This document shows, piece by piece, positions 41,304 to 41,719 of a stretch of 41,719 nucleotides of DNA. The stretch comes from Limnohabitans sp. Rim8 (GTDB lineage: Bacteria > Pseudomonadota > Gammaproteobacteria > Burkholderiales > Burkholderiaceae_C), in contig CAMDKK010000034.1 of the NCBI GenBank assembly GCA_945901045.1, positions 1 through 41,719 of the forward strand. The letters run 5' to 3'. Below the pieces are notes generated by a model, which did not search any database, was not told the DNA's origin, and saw nothing but the letters and a program-made list of their open reading frames with translations. The stretch's first letter is position 1; each line of letters begins with the position of its first letter. The translations under genes and the position numbers were made by a program.

Positions 41304-41719
41304 TTACTTGCCCGATTTTTTAGCGGGTGCTGCCGCTGCTGTGCGAAATTTTTCGATCTCAGTTTGCAGTTCCTTCACCAGATCCTGGCCCACGGTCACG
41401 CCGTACTTGGCAGTTACCGGGCGCATCTTGTCGCGCAGTTTGGACATTTCAGCTTCGGGCAAAAGGGTCACTTGCATGCCGTTTTTCTTCAGGTTGTCCA
41501 AAATGCTGGACTCTAGAGCTCGGGCTTTTTCACGCTGGAATTTGGCCGACTCGATGGCAGCGTCGCCGACAATTTTTTTCTCTTCAACCGAGAGTTTTTC
41601 CCAAAATTTCTTGCTGATGATGACCGACTGCGGGTTGTACTGGTGACCCGTCAGGGCCAAGTGCTTTTGCACTTCGTACAACTTGGCGCCGTTGATGGTG
41701 GCCACAGGGTTTTCTTGGC
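41304..41719 (-). CDS. TRAP transporter substrate-binding protein DctP (partial, C-terminal part)
   Basis: Only the last 138 or so codons are inside the window; the 5' end is beyond the right edge. The stretch QENPVATI followed by YEVQKHLALTGHQYNP and SKKFWEKLSVEEKKIVGDAA is characteristic of DctP proteins. It ends in an Ala/Lys-rich tail (AAAAPAKKSGK). It lies 66 bp upstream of aroQ in the same direction and so probably supplies a substrate such as quinate, shikimate or a related acid to this cluster. Confidence 0.9.
   Translation of the reverse strand, partial: QENPVATINGAKLYEVQKHLALTGHQYNPQSVIISKKFWEKLSVEEKKIVGDAAIESAKFQREKARALESSILDNLKKNGMQVTLLPEAEMSKLRDKMRPVTAKYGVTVGQDLVKELQTEIEKFRTAAAAPAKKSGK

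Overview
The window looks like chromosomal DNA of a betaproteobacterium of the order Burkholderiales, most likely a freshwater member of the Comamonadaceae (Limnohabitans/Rhodoferax-like). This placement is inferred from gene content and protein style: an RpoD with a long Lys/Ala/Pro-rich N-terminus next to dnaG, a Tat-type TRAP binding protein, PaaZ, and the pst-pho order. No marker RNA gene is present to confirm it. Most of the window is densely packed core-like sequence with many 4-bp start/stop overlaps. No tRNA, rRNA, CRISPR array, insertion sequence or prophage was seen.

Region 1 (1-18 kb) is an unusually complete phosphate block. C-P lyase genes phnG-phnH-phnI run leftward off the window edge. 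The divergent operon phnF - DUF1045 - phnN runs tail-to-tail into pstS-pstC-pstA-pstB-phoU-phoB-phoR (10142 down to 3592). Then follow ppx, a small histone-H1-tailed protein, sixA-ppk1, a PlcP/LpxH-like metallophosphoesterase with an OlsB-like acyltransferase, and ppk2. I find five candidate Pho boxes (7-4-7 direct repeats related to CTGTCAT-N4-CTGTCAC): upstream of phnG, pstS, ppk1, the olsB-like/plcP-like pair, and ppk2. Together these suggest one PhoB-controlled programme: high-affinity Pi uptake, phosphonate scavenging, polyphosphate turnover and replacement of membrane phospholipids by phosphorus-free lipids.

Region 2 (18-25.6 kb) holds an antibiotic-biosynthesis-monooxygenase-fold protein, a decayed OmpA-family lipoprotein pseudogene, a MarR regulator, a fumarylacetoacetate-hydrolase-family gene followed by a TRAP transporter (dctQ-dctM-dctP) ending in a clear terminator, a Nudix hydrolase and an acyl-CoA synthetase. 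Region 3 (25.7-30.6 kb) is dnaG-rpoD, part of the macromolecular synthesis cluster; rpoD has a putative own promoter and a long leader.

Region 4 (30.6-37 kb) has a YkgJ-like cysteine-cluster protein, a methyltransferase, a solitary paaZ, a CBS-domain plus UspA pair behind a putative FNR box, and two toxin-antitoxin-like modules. These are an MNT nucleotidyltransferase with a HEPN partner broken by an in-frame stop codon, and an AbrB/PIN pair flanked by two copies of a TATTCGCGAA-type palindromic site. Region 5 (37-41.7 kb) is a leftward catabolic cluster: TRAP DctP (partial), type II dehydroquinase, shikimate/quinate dehydrogenase-like, a two-VOC-domain HPPD-like protein, a 3-dehydroshikimate-dehydratase-like TIM barrel and an aldo/keto reductase. 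The VOC and TIM-barrel genes look like the two halves of the fused enzyme QuiC1, here separate and in swapped order, so the cluster probably converts quinate/shikimate to protocatechuate.
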